Below, one piece after another: positions 1 through 7,586 of a DNA stretch of 40,062 nt. The first letter of the stretch is position 1. Each line of letters opens with the position of its first letter. A model generated the notes under the pieces. It ran no database searches and had not been told where the DNA came from. It saw only the letters and a program-made list of their open reading frames with translations. The translations under genes were made by a program, and so were the position numbers. Location: positions 1 to 40,062 of the forward strand of contig NZ_DASUCC010000125.1 in assembly GCF_035762905.1 (NCBI RefSeq). The letters run 5' to 3'. Source of the DNA: DASYTH01 sp035762905. GTDB taxonomy: Bacteria; Actinomycetota; Actinomycetes; Mycobacteriales; Pseudonocardiaceae.

Positions 1-3
1 GCT

Positions 4-59
4 GGGGGGTGGGTGTGCTGGGGGGTTGGGGTGGCTTTGGGTGGCCTGGGGGGTGGGGT
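4..59. other. G-tract cluster, possible G-quadruplex
   Basis: The plus strand carries repeated runs of three to six G separated by short spacers, built from near-copies of the unit CTGGGGGGTGGG. It lies just beyond the ald stop codon, so the ald transcript would be C-rich here and the G-runs are on the strand opposite to the mRNA. Such a run pattern can fold as a G-quadruplex. No gene is visible in these bases and the function is unknown. Confidence 0.4.
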
Positions 60-61
60 GC

Positions 62-1177
62 TCAGGTGAGGACTGCGGTGGGGGTGGTGGTGGGGAGGTT
101 GTGGGCGGCGGCGACGGGGGGGTTGGTGAGTTGGCCGGCGTGGGTGTTGAGGCCGTGGGCCAGGGCGTGGTCGGCGCGCAGGGCTGAGTGCCAGCCTTGG
201 TTGGCGAGGGCGAGGGCGTGCGGGAGGGTGACGTTGGTGAGGGCGTAGGTGGAGGTGCGGGGGACGGCGCCGGGCATGTTGGCGACGCAGTAGAAGACCG
301 AGTTGTGGACTTCGAAGGTGGGGGCGGCGTGGGTGGTGGGGCGGGAGTCGGCGAAGCAGCCGCCTTGGTCGATGGCGATGTCGACGAGGACGGAGCCGGG
401 GCGCATGTCCTTGACCAACTCGTTGGAGATGAGCTTGGGGGCTTTGGCGCCGGGGACCAGGACGGCGCCGATGACCAGGTCGGCTTCGCGGACGGCTTGG
501 TCGATGGCGTAGTGGGTCGAGGTGAGGGTGCGGAGTTGGCCGCGGAACTGGGTGTCGATCTGGCGGAGGCGGTCGACGTTGGTGTCGAGGATGTGCACGT
601 CGGCGCCCATGCCGTGGGCGATGGTGGCGGCGTTGAGGCCGGCGACGCCGCCGCCGATGACCACGACGCGGGCCGGGTGGACGCCGGGGACGCCGCCGGG
701 CAGGACGCCGCGGCCGCCGGAGGGGCGCATCAGGGCGTAGGCGCCGACCTGGGGGGCCAGGCGGCCGGCCACCTCGGACATGGGGGCGAGGAGGGGGAGG
801 GCGCCGTTCGGGGACTGGACGGTCTCGTAGGCGATGGCGGTGGTGCCGGCGGTGAGCAGCGCGTGGGTGAGGGGCTCGTCGGCGGCCAGGTGCAGGTAGG
901 TGAAGAGGACCTGGTCGGCGCGGAGGAACGGGTACTCCTCGGCGATCGGCTCCTTGACCTTGAGGACCAACTCGCCTTCGGCCCAGGTGTCCTCGGCGGT
1001 GGAGAGGAGCTTGGCGCCGGCTCCGGCGTACTCCGCGTCGGTGATCGACGAGCCCAGCCCGGCGCCGGTCTCCACGAACACGTCATGGCCGTGCGCGGTC
1101 AGCTCGTGCACGCCGGCCGGAGTCAGCGCGACCCGGTACTCGTGGTTCTTGATCTCGCGCGGGACGGCGATCTTCAT
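62..1177 (-). CDS. ald: Alanine dehydrogenase
   Basis: NAD-dependent L-alanine dehydrogenase (L-alanine + NAD + water to pyruvate + ammonium + NADH), a cytosolic hexamer in the family. The protein is 371 residues, the usual family length. It has the N-terminal motif MKIAVPREIKNHEYRVALTP with substrate-binding Arg15, then Lys75 in VLKVKEP and His96 in TYLHLAAD, both at the positions known from mycobacterial Ald. A GRGVLPGGVPGV segment and the Rossmann glycine motif VVIGGGVAG follow near the middle. The ATG at 1177 is chosen because GAGAGAGAAG precedes it and the protein then begins exactly as the family does; an upstream in-frame ATG at 1204 would add nine atypical residues. A PucR-type regulator gene lies 129 bp upstream on the same strand, as expected for an AdeR/ald pair. 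Confidence 0.95.
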   Translation of the reverse strand: MKIAVPREIKNHEYRVALTPAGVHELTAHGHDVFVETGAGLGSSITDAEYAGAGAKLLSTAEDTWAEGELVLKVKEPIAEEYPFLRADQVLFTYLHLAADEPLTHALLTAGTTAIAYETVQSPNGALPLLAPMSEVAGRLAPQVGAYALMRPSGGRGVLPGGVPGVHPARVVVIGGGVAGLNAATIAHGMGADVHILDTNVDRLRQIDTQFRGQLRTLTSTHYAIDQAVREADLVIGAVLVPGAKAPKLISNELVKDMRPGSVLVDIAIDQGGCFADSRPTTHAAPTFEVHNSVFYCVANMPGAVPRTSTYALTNVTLPHALALANQGWHSALRADHALAHGLNTHAGQLTNPPVAAAHNLPTTTPTAVLT

Positions 1178-1282
1178 GACGACTTCTCTCTCCGACTGGG
1201 CCATGTGGGTGTGCTACCACCACCCTGCATACGCACAGAGTGACTGTCATCGTGCTGGCGACACCAGCATTCACCCGGTGCG

Positions 1283-1299
1283 TTGTGTCGGTGGCACAA
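1283..1299. promoter_or_regulatory. Imperfect palindrome upstream of ald
   Basis: TTGTG-N7-CACAA lies in the 129-bp gap between the PucR-type regulator and ald, about 105 bp before the ald start. It is a possible binding site for that regulator. Five-base arms in GC-rich DNA are weak evidence. Confidence 0.2.
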
Positions 1300-1306
1300 G
1301 CATGGC

Positions 1307-2863
1307 TCAGCGCCAGCGGATGGCGACGAGTTGCGCGATGAGGGCGAGCCGGACGTCCGGATCGTCCAGGTTCACCTCGGCCAGCTCGGTGAGCCGGGCC
1401 ATCCGGTACCGCAGTGTGTTCGGGTGGATCCGCAGTGCCCGGCTGGCCGCACGCGGGTCGCCGGCGTGCCGCAGCCACTCGTAGAGAGTGTCCAGGTACT
1501 GGGTGCCGGCCTCATCGTCGTGCGTGCGCAGTCGGGTCAGCGGGCCGAACCCGGTCGCCCCGGCACCGCTCGCGGCCACCGCCACCCGGTGCAGCACCAG
1601 CACCGACCAGGCCTGCTCGTGGCTGATCACCGGCCCGCCGACCAACCCGGCCCGCAGCAGGCTGAGCGTCTCGTCGGCCAGCGCGCGGGACGCGGTCAGG
1701 TCGGTCAGCCGCACCGCCGGCCCGGCCGCGACCAACGGCTGCGGGGCCGGCCCGTCGGCCAGCGCGGCCCGCATGTCCGGCCAGCCGCCCGCGCCCTCCC
1801 GGTCCGGCACCATGGCGTAGAGCACGTCGTGCAGTTCGGTGATCGCCGGCCGGCGCCCGATCCCCGCCGCGATCCGGTCCCACAGCGCCAGCCGCATTCC
1901 CTCGGCGTCGAGCTCGTCGGTGCCGGCCACGTCGATCGCCAGCACCCGGTGCGGCACGTCCTCGAGGTCCAGTTCGGCCGCGGCCAGCCGGATGCTGCCC
2001 CGGCCCTCGAGCACCGCCCGCACCAGCTCCGCCGACCGGCGCCGCTCGGCGTCCTCCCGGGCCCGGCGGCGCAGCAGGTGCAGCGCCACGACCGGGGCGG
2101 TGTCGGCGAACGCGGCCGCCCGTTCCTCCGGCACCGGGCCGGTCACCACCGCCCACATCGACCCGAGCAGCTCGCCGCCCATCCGGATCGGCACGATCAG
2201 CCGGGGCAGCGTGCCGTCCTGCTGGGCCGGTACGAAGATCGTGGTCCGGCCCCGGGACAGGTCCCGGAACACCCCGCGCGAGCGGAACCGGGCGAGCACC
2301 TCGTCCGGCACCCGGCGACCCATGATCGTGGAGATCCGGGCCGGGTCGGTCCGGTCCTGGCGCGCCGAGTAGGCCAGCACCCGGGAGTTCGCGTCCTCGA
2401 TCGTCACCGGCGCGTCCACCACCGCGGCCGCGGCGTCGGCGAGCCGGAACAGGTCGCCGAGCCCGCCGCCCTCGGCCGCCCCGTTCGACTCGGACTCGTC
2501 GGCCACCCCGTCCAACACCGTGCGCAGCAACCAGACCAGCTGCGCCCACGCGGCCGCGGCGTGCACCTCGACGATCTCGGTGCCGGCCGTGCTGGCCGCG
2601 GCCCGCACCGAGGCCCGGGTGGCCAGCGGCGGCTTGAGCAGCACGGCGGCCGCACCGCGCTCGGCGCAGTGCCGGATCAGCTCGACCGCCTGCTTGGTGG
2701 TGCTCACCGAGACGCCGAGCACCAGATCGCCGTCGGCGACCTGGGTGCGCCGCCCGGCCTCGGCGATCACCACGTCGGTGACGTGGGTGCCGTGCTGGGC
2801 GGCGGCGGTGATCCGCAGCAGGGTCGGCCCGACCCGGTCGACCACGCCGCGCACGGTGATCAC
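1307..2863 (-). CDS. PucR-family transcriptional regulator (AdeR-like)
   Basis: Transcriptional regulator of 518 residues with PucR/CdaR architecture: an N-terminal sensory region (about 1-130), a central GAF/GGDEF-like part, and a C-terminal PucR helix-turn-helix ending in ALRIHPNTLRYRMARLTEL. The HPNTLRYR core is the hallmark of the family. In Bacillus subtilis the PucR-type protein AdeR activates ald, so by analogy this protein probably controls the ald gene directly downstream; that role is inferred from position. The ATG at 2863 follows an 82-bp gap after the upstream gene, with no strong Shine-Dalgarno sequence. Confidence 0.85.
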   Translation of the reverse strand: MITVRGVVDRVGPTLLRITAAAQHGTHVTDVVIAEAGRRTQVADGDLVLGVSVSTTKQAVELIRHCAERGAAAVLLKPPLATRASVRAAASTAGTEIVEVHAAAAWAQLVWLLRTVLDGVADESESNGAAEGGGLGDLFRLADAAAAVVDAPVTIEDANSRVLAYSARQDRTDPARISTIMGRRVPDEVLARFRSRGVFRDLSRGRTTIFVPAQQDGTLPRLIVPIRMGGELLGSMWAVVTGPVPEERAAAFADTAPVVALHLLRRRAREDAERRRSAELVRAVLEGRGSIRLAAAELDLEDVPHRVLAIDVAGTDELDAEGMRLALWDRIAAGIGRRPAITELHDVLYAMVPDREGAGGWPDMRAALADGPAPQPLVAAGPAVRLTDLTASRALADETLSLLRAGLVGGPVISHEQAWSVLVLHRVAVAASGAGATGFGPLTRLRTHDDEAGTQYLDTLYEWLRHAGDPRAASRALRIHPNTLRYRMARLTELAEVNLDDPDVRLALIAQLVAIRWR

Positions 2864-2945
2864 GCCTGGCTCCGTTCGTCACATTTTGCGATGCCGAGAT
2901 CGTCCACCCTGACAACGGGATCCGCACAGAAGGCGGGAGCCGGGG

Positions 2946-3446
2946 CTACGAGAGCGCGGTCGTGATCCAGTCGGAGACCGGGAGGTTGCGGTTGGTGCAT
3001 TCGGTGGACAGCCGGATCGTCCAGCGCAGCGCCTGCACCATCAGGGTGGCCATCTCGTCCGGGGCGGCGTTGCGGAGCGCGATCTCGATCTGGGCCCGGG
3101 CCGCGTCGGTGTCGCCGTGCACCTCGGCCAGCAGGGTCCGCACGGCGGTGCGCACCGGCGGATCGGCCTGATCGATCGGCACCTCCTGGCCGTCGTCGTC
3201 GTAGACCTGCATGCGCACCGGGGTGGTTCCGCCCGATCCCAGCGCGGCCACCATCGCGCTGCACTCGCGGAACAACAGCAGCATCAGCTCGCGGGCGTCG
3301 TGGTGACTGTTGGGCGAGGAGCGCACGGCGCCGGCGACCTCGTCAAGGGCCCCTTCGTCCTCGCCGGCGTGCATCGCCGCCAACGCCTGGCTGGCAGCGG
3401 CGATGATGCGTCGCTGCCGCTCGGAATCCGGGTCCACGGACCCCAT
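2946..3446 (-). CDS. Uncharacterised actinobacterial protein
   Basis: A 166-residue soluble protein with no family that I recognise. It is acidic and alanine-rich, largely helical by composition, with one LMLLLFRECSAMV hydrophobic helix around residues 54-66 and a conserved-looking C-terminal stretch (LRWTIRLSTECTNRNLPVSDW). There is no signal peptide or membrane span. The ATG at 3446 has AGAAG almost touching it, so a GTG nine bases downstream (3437) is an alternative start. It stands between the PucR-type regulator and the TetR gene on the same strand. Third-position GC is typical of a real gene. Confidence 0.6.
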   Translation of the reverse strand: MGSVDPDSERQRRIIAAASQALAAMHAGEDEGALDEVAGAVRSSPNSHHDARELMLLLFRECSAMVAALGSGGTTPVRMQVYDDDGQEVPIDQADPPVRTAVRTLLAEVHGDTDAARAQIEIALRNAAPDEMATLMVQALRWTIRLSTECTNRNLPVSDWITTALS

Positions 3447-3510
3447 CTTCTAACAGGTAGACCCGATCGGGCGCGTCCATTCGGGGAATCTTGCGGTTAC
3501 CCCTTGTTAA

Positions 3511-4113
3511 CTAGCCGGCCTTTGTCAGGTCATCCCGCGCCCCGTCGAGCACGGTGGCGTTGGACAGCGCGGCAAGAGCCATGCCGCGCAGCAGTTCGGC
3601 CATCTGGTCGCGGTCCAGGTACCGGCTGTGCGGGGTGGAGTTGATCAGCCCGAAGACCGCGTGGGCGGCGGCCCGGCCGGTGGGCTCGTCGGTGCCGGGC
3701 ACCGCGGAGCGGATCGCATCCACCCACACCTCGACGTAACGCCGTTGCAGGGTGCGCACCCGCCTGCGGTCCGGATCGGCCAGGTTGCCCAGGTTCCGCT
3801 CCTGCACGGCGATCAGCGCCGGGTTGTCCAGGGCGAAGTCCACCTGGAACCGGACCAGCTCGGCCAGCGTGGCCGCCGGGGTGCCGGCCCGCTCGGCCCG
3901 GGCCGTCCCGCCGGCCAGCAGGTCCTCGCTGATCGAGGTCAGCATCTCCCCGAGCATCGCGTCCTTGCTCCGAAAGTGCCGGTATAGCGCTGGTCCAGAA
4001 ATTCCCACGGCAGCGCCGATATCGTCGATGCCGACGCCATGAAACCCGTGGCGGGCAAACAGGTCGGCGGCCGCGGCCAGGATCTGCTCGCGGCGAGTCG
4101 GGGGTGCGGACAT
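3511..4113 (-). CDS. TetR-family repressor, probable regulator of the accD1 operon
   Basis: A 200-residue TetR-type repressor. The N-terminal helix-turn-helix (residues about 8-55) reads REQILAAAADLFARHGFHGV followed by IGAAVGISGPALYRHFRSKD. The rest is the helical ligand domain. A 16-bp palindrome with the pattern GTTAG-N6-CTAAC lies 22 bp upstream of its start, and two more copies lie before accD1, so it probably represses itself and the leucine-catabolic operon. In Mycobacterium tuberculosis a TetR gene (Rv2506) sits next to accD1-accA1-fadE19, and this looks like the same arrangement with two lipase genes inserted. The inducer is not evident; an acyl-CoA is likely by analogy. The start has no clear Shine-Dalgarno sequence. 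Confidence 0.85.
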   Translation of the reverse strand: MSAPPTRREQILAAAADLFARHGFHGVGIDDIGAAVGISGPALYRHFRSKDAMLGEMLTSISEDLLAGGTARAERAGTPAATLAELVRFQVDFALDNPALIAVQERNLGNLADPDRRRVRTLQRRYVEVWVDAIRSAVPGTDEPTGRAAAHAVFGLINSTPHSRYLDRDQMAELLRGMALAALSNATVLDGARDDLTKAG

Positions 4114-4135
4114 CGGTCCATGGTACCGAGCATTC

Positions 4136-4151
4136 GTTAGCGAACGCTAAC
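4136..4151. promoter_or_regulatory. Operator palindrome GTTAG-N6-CTAAC (TetR gene)
   Basis: GTTAGCG-AA-CGCTAAC is a perfect inverted repeat located 22 bp upstream of the TetR start codon. The same GTTAG-N6-CTAAC pattern recurs at 5918-5933 and, with one base changed, at 5944-5959 in front of accD1. Likely autoregulatory site of the adjacent TetR protein. Confidence 0.75.
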
Positions 4152-4193
4152 CTCTCGGCCGTCATCTGGGAGTGTGAAAGTCTCACCGACTAC

Positions 4194-4207
4194 TTCCCGA
4201 CCGGGAA
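4194..4207. promoter_or_regulatory. Palindrome TTCCCG-AC-CGGGAA upstream of lipase 1
   Basis: A perfect 14-bp inverted repeat 45 bp upstream of the first SGNH lipase gene, in a relatively AT-rich gap. It is distinct from the GTTAG-type sites. It could be an operator for the lipase genes; this is unproven. Confidence 0.3.
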
Positions 4208-4252
4208 AAGCCCTGGTAAGGATGAGATCACCGACACCCAACGGAGGTTGTC

Positions 4253-5041
4253 ATGCGTCTCTCCCGTATCTCATTCCTCTCCCTGCTCCTTGGCTCTGTC
4301 ACCACCCTCGCCCTCACCACCCCCGCCGCGGCCGCCCCGCTCGCCGAGAACTACGTCGCGCTGGGTGACTCCTACGCGTCGGGCACCGGCGCCGGCAGCT
4401 ACGGCGACAGCGGTTCCTGCCTGCGCAGCGCCAACGCCTACGGCCCGCTGTGGGCCGGTTCGCACGGCGCGACGTTCACCAACGCCACCTGCTCCGGCGC
4501 GAACAGCGCGGACGTGCTGAACAGTCAGGTCGGCGCGCTCACCGCGGCCACCACCCTGGTGACCATCGCCATTGGTGGCAACGACATCGGGTTCTCCGAC
4601 GTCGTGCAAACCTGCACGTTCGGCTCGGACAGCAGCTGCGTGAACCGGGTCAACGAGGCCAGGACCGCCGCCCAGACCACGCTGCCCGGCCGGCTGGACA
4701 GCGTGTACGCCGCGATCGGCAGCCGGGCGCCGAGCGCCCGGGTGATCGTGCTCGGTTACCCCCGGCTGTTCTCGGCCAGTTCCTGCTGGTGGTTCAGCTC
4801 CACCAAGCGCAACGCGCTCAACAACGCCGCCAACGAGCTGTCCACGATCATCGCCGGGCGGGTCGCCGCGGCCGGGTTCATCTACGAGGACACCCGGGAC
4901 AACTTCGCCGGCCACGAGGTCTGCACCGGCTCGCAGTGGATCAACGGCATCGTCCTGCCCAACGTCGTCGAGTCCTACCACCCCAACGCCTCCGGGCACC
5001 GCAACGGTTACCTCGCCGCGCTCAACGCGATCACCGGCTGA
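4253..5041 (+). CDS. Secreted SGNH/GDSL lipase 1
   Basis: Secreted ester hydrolase of 262 residues. A Sec signal peptide (residues 1 to about 28: positive n-region, hydrophobic core, TPAAAA) is followed by the SGNH blocks. Block I is ALGDSYASG with nucleophile Ser40, block III is IGGNDIGF, and the C-terminal block ESYHPNASGH carries His243. Six cysteines remain in the mature protein, as expected for the three disulfides of the Streptomyces lipase/phospholipase A1 type. The ATG follows GGAGG at a good distance. The gene directly downstream is a paralogue with the same Shine-Dalgarno context, so the pair arose by tandem duplication. The natural substrate (lipid, phospholipid or other ester) cannot be told from sequence. 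Confidence 0.9.
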   Translation: MRLSRISFLSLLLGSVTTLALTTPAAAAPLAENYVALGDSYASGTGAGSYGDSGSCLRSANAYGPLWAGSHGATFTNATCSGANSADVLNSQVGALTAATTLVTIAIGGNDIGFSDVVQTCTFGSDSSCVNRVNEARTAAQTTLPGRLDSVYAAIGSRAPSARVIVLGYPRLFSASSCWWFSSTKRNALNNAANELSTIIAGRVAAAGFIYEDTRDNFAGHEVCTGSQWINGIVLPNVVESYHPNASGHRNGYLAALNAITG

Positions 5042-5101
5042 TCCGCAACCGCGTCACCCGCTTCACCCCAACATCCGAAACCCTGCATCGGAGGTTCCGT
5101 C

Positions 5102-5893
5102 ATGCGTGTCTTCAGGCTGCTCATGATTCCCCTGCTGGCCCTGGTCGGCGTGCTGGCCTTCGCCGTTCCGGCGCAGGCCGCGGCGGGCAAGTACGTCGCG
5201 CTCGGCGACTCCTACTCGTCCGGCACCGGCGCCGGCAGCTACGGCAGCAGCGGCGCGTGCAAACGCAGCGCCAACAGCTATCCGCAGCGGTGGGCCAACG
5301 CCATGGCGCCGTCGGCGTTCACCTTCGCGGCCTGCTCCGGTGCGCGTACGGGTGACATTCTCAACGCTCAGGTCAACTCGGTCACCGCGGACACGGCGCT
5401 GGTCACCATCTCCATCGGGGGCAACGACGCCGGGTTCGCCGACGTGATGATCACCTGCAACACCAGCTCGGACAGCACCTGCGTGAGCCGCAACAACACG
5501 GCGCAGAACTACGCCAGGAACACGCTGCCCGGGCAGTTGGACACCGTGTACCGCGCGATCGACGCACGGGCACCGTCGGCCCGGGTGATCGTGGTCGGCT
5601 ACCCGCGGATGTACCGGCTCGGCGGCGGCTGCGTCCTCGGCCTGAGCGACACCAAGCGGGCGGCGATCAACGCCTCCGCCGACGTGCTGGCCCAGGTCAC
5701 CGCCGCCCGTGCGGCCGCGTTCGGGTTCGACTTCCTGGACGCCCGCAACGCCTTCTCCGGCCACGAGATCTGTGCAACCAGGCCGTACTGGTTGCACAGC
5801 ATCAACCTGGGCGCGGTGGACGAGTCTTATCACCCGACCGCGACCGGGCAGGGCTCCGGCTACTACCCCGCGTTGCGGGCCATCACCGGCTGA
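5102..5893 (+). CDS. Secreted SGNH/GDSL lipase 2 (tandem paralogue)
   Basis: A second secreted SGNH hydrolase, 263 residues. The signal peptide covers about residues 1-26 (VPAQA/A). Block I is ALGDSYSSG with Ser37, block III is IGGNDAGF, and the block V segment DESYHPTATG has His244. It resembles the upstream gene over its whole length, including GTGAGSYG after block I and the TLPGQLD helix, and shares the six cysteines. The 60-bp gap contains no obvious terminator, so the two genes are probably co-transcribed. The ATG follows GGAGGTTCCGTC, almost identical to the leader of its neighbour. Expected role: extracellular lipid or ester hydrolysis feeding fatty-acid use; inferred. Confidence 0.9.
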   Translation: MRVFRLLMIPLLALVGVLAFAVPAQAAAGKYVALGDSYSSGTGAGSYGSSGACKRSANSYPQRWANAMAPSAFTFAACSGARTGDILNAQVNSVTADTALVTISIGGNDAGFADVMITCNTSSDSTCVSRNNTAQNYARNTLPGQLDTVYRAIDARAPSARVIVVGYPRMYRLGGGCVLGLSDTKRAAINASADVLAQVTAARAAAFGFDFLDARNAFSGHEICATRPYWLHSINLGAVDESYHPTATGQGSGYYPALRAITG

Positions 5894-5911
5894 GCAACCG
5901 CCCGGCTGGAC

Positions 5912-5965
5912 GCTCCCGTTAGTCATCGCTAACATGGACTTAAGTTAACGATGACTAACGGGAGC
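5912..5965. promoter_or_regulatory. Double TetR operator, 22-bp inverted repeat before accD1
   Basis: Two 22-bp arms (5912-5933 and 5944-5965) are inverted copies with a single mismatch, separated by 10 bp. Each arm contains its own palindrome: GTTAG-TCATCG-CTAAC at 5918-5933 and GTTAA-CGATGA-CTAAC at 5944-5959. They match the site before the TetR gene at 4136. The right arm runs over the Shine-Dalgarno region of accD1, so repressor binding there would block transcription start. The site centres are 26 bp apart. Confidence 0.8.
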
Positions 5966-5968
5966 GAG

Positions 5969-7582
5969 ATGGACGCACCGGCCCTGCGTACCGCGGCCGA
6001 CCCCGGCGATCCGGCCTACCAGCGGTACGTCAAAGAACACGTCGCCCTGGTCGAGGACCTGCGTGCCCGGCTGGCTCAGGCCCGGCTCGGCGGCCCGGAA
6101 CGGGCCCGGGTCCGCCACGTCGAGCGCGGCAAGCTGCTGCCCCGCGACCGGGTCGACTCGCTGCTCGACCCCGGCTCGCCGTTCCTCGAACTGTCCCCGC
6201 TGGCCGCCGGCGGCATGTACGACGACGAGGCCCCGGCCGCCGGCATCATCACCGGCGTCGGCCGGATCTCCGGCCGGGAGTGCGTGGTCGTCGCCAACGA
6301 CGCCACGGTCAAGGGCGGCACCTACTACCCGGTGACGGTCAAGAAGCACCTACGCGCGCAAGAGGTCGCGCTGCACAACAACCTGCCCTGCCTGTACCTG
6401 GTCGACTCCGGCGGCGCGTTCCTGCCCCGCCAGGACGAGGTGTTCCCGGACCGCGAGCACTTCGGCCGGATCTTCTACAACCAGGCCACCATGTCCGCCC
6501 GGGGCATCCCGCAGATCGCCGGCGTGCTCGGCTCGTGCACCGCGGGCGGCGCGTACGTCCCGGCGATGAGCGACGAGGCGGTCATCGTGCGGAACCAGGG
6601 GACGATCTTCCTCGGTGGGCCGCCGCTGGTGAAGGCCGCGACCGGCGAGGTGGTCACCGCCGAGGAACTGGGCGGCGGCGACGTGCACGCCCGCACCTCC
6701 GGGGTGACCGACCACCTGGCCGACGACGACCAGCACGCGCTGCGCATCGTCCGGTCGATCGTCAGCACGCTCGGGCCGCGGGTCGAACGGCCGTGGCAGG
6801 TGGCGCCGGTCGAGGAGCCGGCGGTGCCGGCCGAGTCGCTCTACGGCGTGGTTCCGACCGACTCGCGCACGCCCTACGACGTGCGTGAGGTGATCGCCCG
6901 GATCGTCGACGGCAGCCGGTTCCGGGAGTTCAAGCGCGAGTACGGGGCCACGCTGGTGACCGGGTTCGCCCGGATCCACGGTCATCCGGTCGGGATCGTG
7001 GCCAACAACGGCGTGCTGTTCGCCGAGTCGGCGATGAAGGGCGCGCATTTCATCGAGCTGTGCGACCAGCGCAGCATTCCGTTGGTGTTCCTGCAGAACA
7101 TCACCGGGTTCATGGTCGGCCGCGACTACGAGGCCGGCGGAATCGCCAAGCACGGCGCGAAGATGGTCACCGCGGTGGCCTGCGCCCGGGTGCCCAAGTT
7201 CACCGTGGTGATCGGCGGCTCGTTCGGCGCCGGCAACTACTCGATGTGCGGCCGGGCGTACTCGCCCCGGTTCCTGTGGATGTGGCCCAACGCCAGGATC
7301 TCCGTGATGGGCGGCGAACAGGCGGCCTCGGTGCTGGCCACCGTGCGGCGCGACCAGCTGGAGTCCTCCGGCGGCGAATGGTCCACAGTGGACGAAGAGG
7401 CGTTCAAGGAGCCGATCCGGCAGCAGTACGAGGACCAGGGCAACCCGTACTACTCGACCGCCCGGCTGTGGGACGACGGGGTGATCGACCCGAAGGACAC
7501 CCGGACGGTGCTCGGTCTCGGGCTGTCGGTCGCGGCGAACGCGCCGCTGGAACCGGTCCGCTACGGCGTCTTTCGGATGTGA
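5969..7582 (+). CDS. accD1: Methylcrotonoyl-CoA carboxylase, carboxyltransferase (beta) subunit
   Basis: Carboxyltransferase half of a biotin-dependent acyl-CoA carboxylase, 537 residues. It transfers carboxybiotin to 3-methylcrotonoyl-CoA in leucine degradation. The family features are all present: RARVRHVERGKLLPRDRVD near the N-terminus, VVVANDATVKGGTYYPVTVKK, the GSCTAGGAYVPAMSDEAVIV oxyanion loop, and the C-terminal GGSFGAGNYSMCGRAYSPRF with MGGEQAASVLA. These are features of the MCC/AccD1 branch rather than propionyl-CoA carboxylase. ATG 5969 follows GGGAG; an in-frame ATG at 5951 lies inside the operator and would need a leaderless message. The biotin carboxylase gene starts 4 bp after the stop. 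Likely repressed by the TetR encoded at 3511-4113. Confidence 0.93.
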   Translation: MDAPALRTAADPGDPAYQRYVKEHVALVEDLRARLAQARLGGPERARVRHVERGKLLPRDRVDSLLDPGSPFLELSPLAAGGMYDDEAPAAGIITGVGRISGRECVVVANDATVKGGTYYPVTVKKHLRAQEVALHNNLPCLYLVDSGGAFLPRQDEVFPDREHFGRIFYNQATMSARGIPQIAGVLGSCTAGGAYVPAMSDEAVIVRNQGTIFLGGPPLVKAATGEVVTAEELGGGDVHARTSGVTDHLADDDQHALRIVRSIVSTLGPRVERPWQVAPVEEPAVPAESLYGVVPTDSRTPYDVREVIARIVDGSRFREFKREYGATLVTGFARIHGHPVGIVANNGVLFAESAMKGAHFIELCDQRSIPLVFLQNITGFMVGRDYEAGGIAKHGAKMVTAVACARVPKFTVVIGGSFGAGNYSMCGRAYSPRFLWMWPNARISVMGGEQAASVLATVRRDQLESSGGEWSTVDEEAFKEPIRQQYEDQGNPYYSTARLWDDGVIDPKDTRTVLGLGLSVAANAPLEPVRYGVFRM

Positions 7583-7586
7583 CGGC

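Noticed and set aside
188..1243. Long plus-strand open frame opposite ald
   Set aside because: The translation is Gly/Val/Asp-rich low-complexity sequence, and the opposite frame is an unmistakable alanine dehydrogenase.
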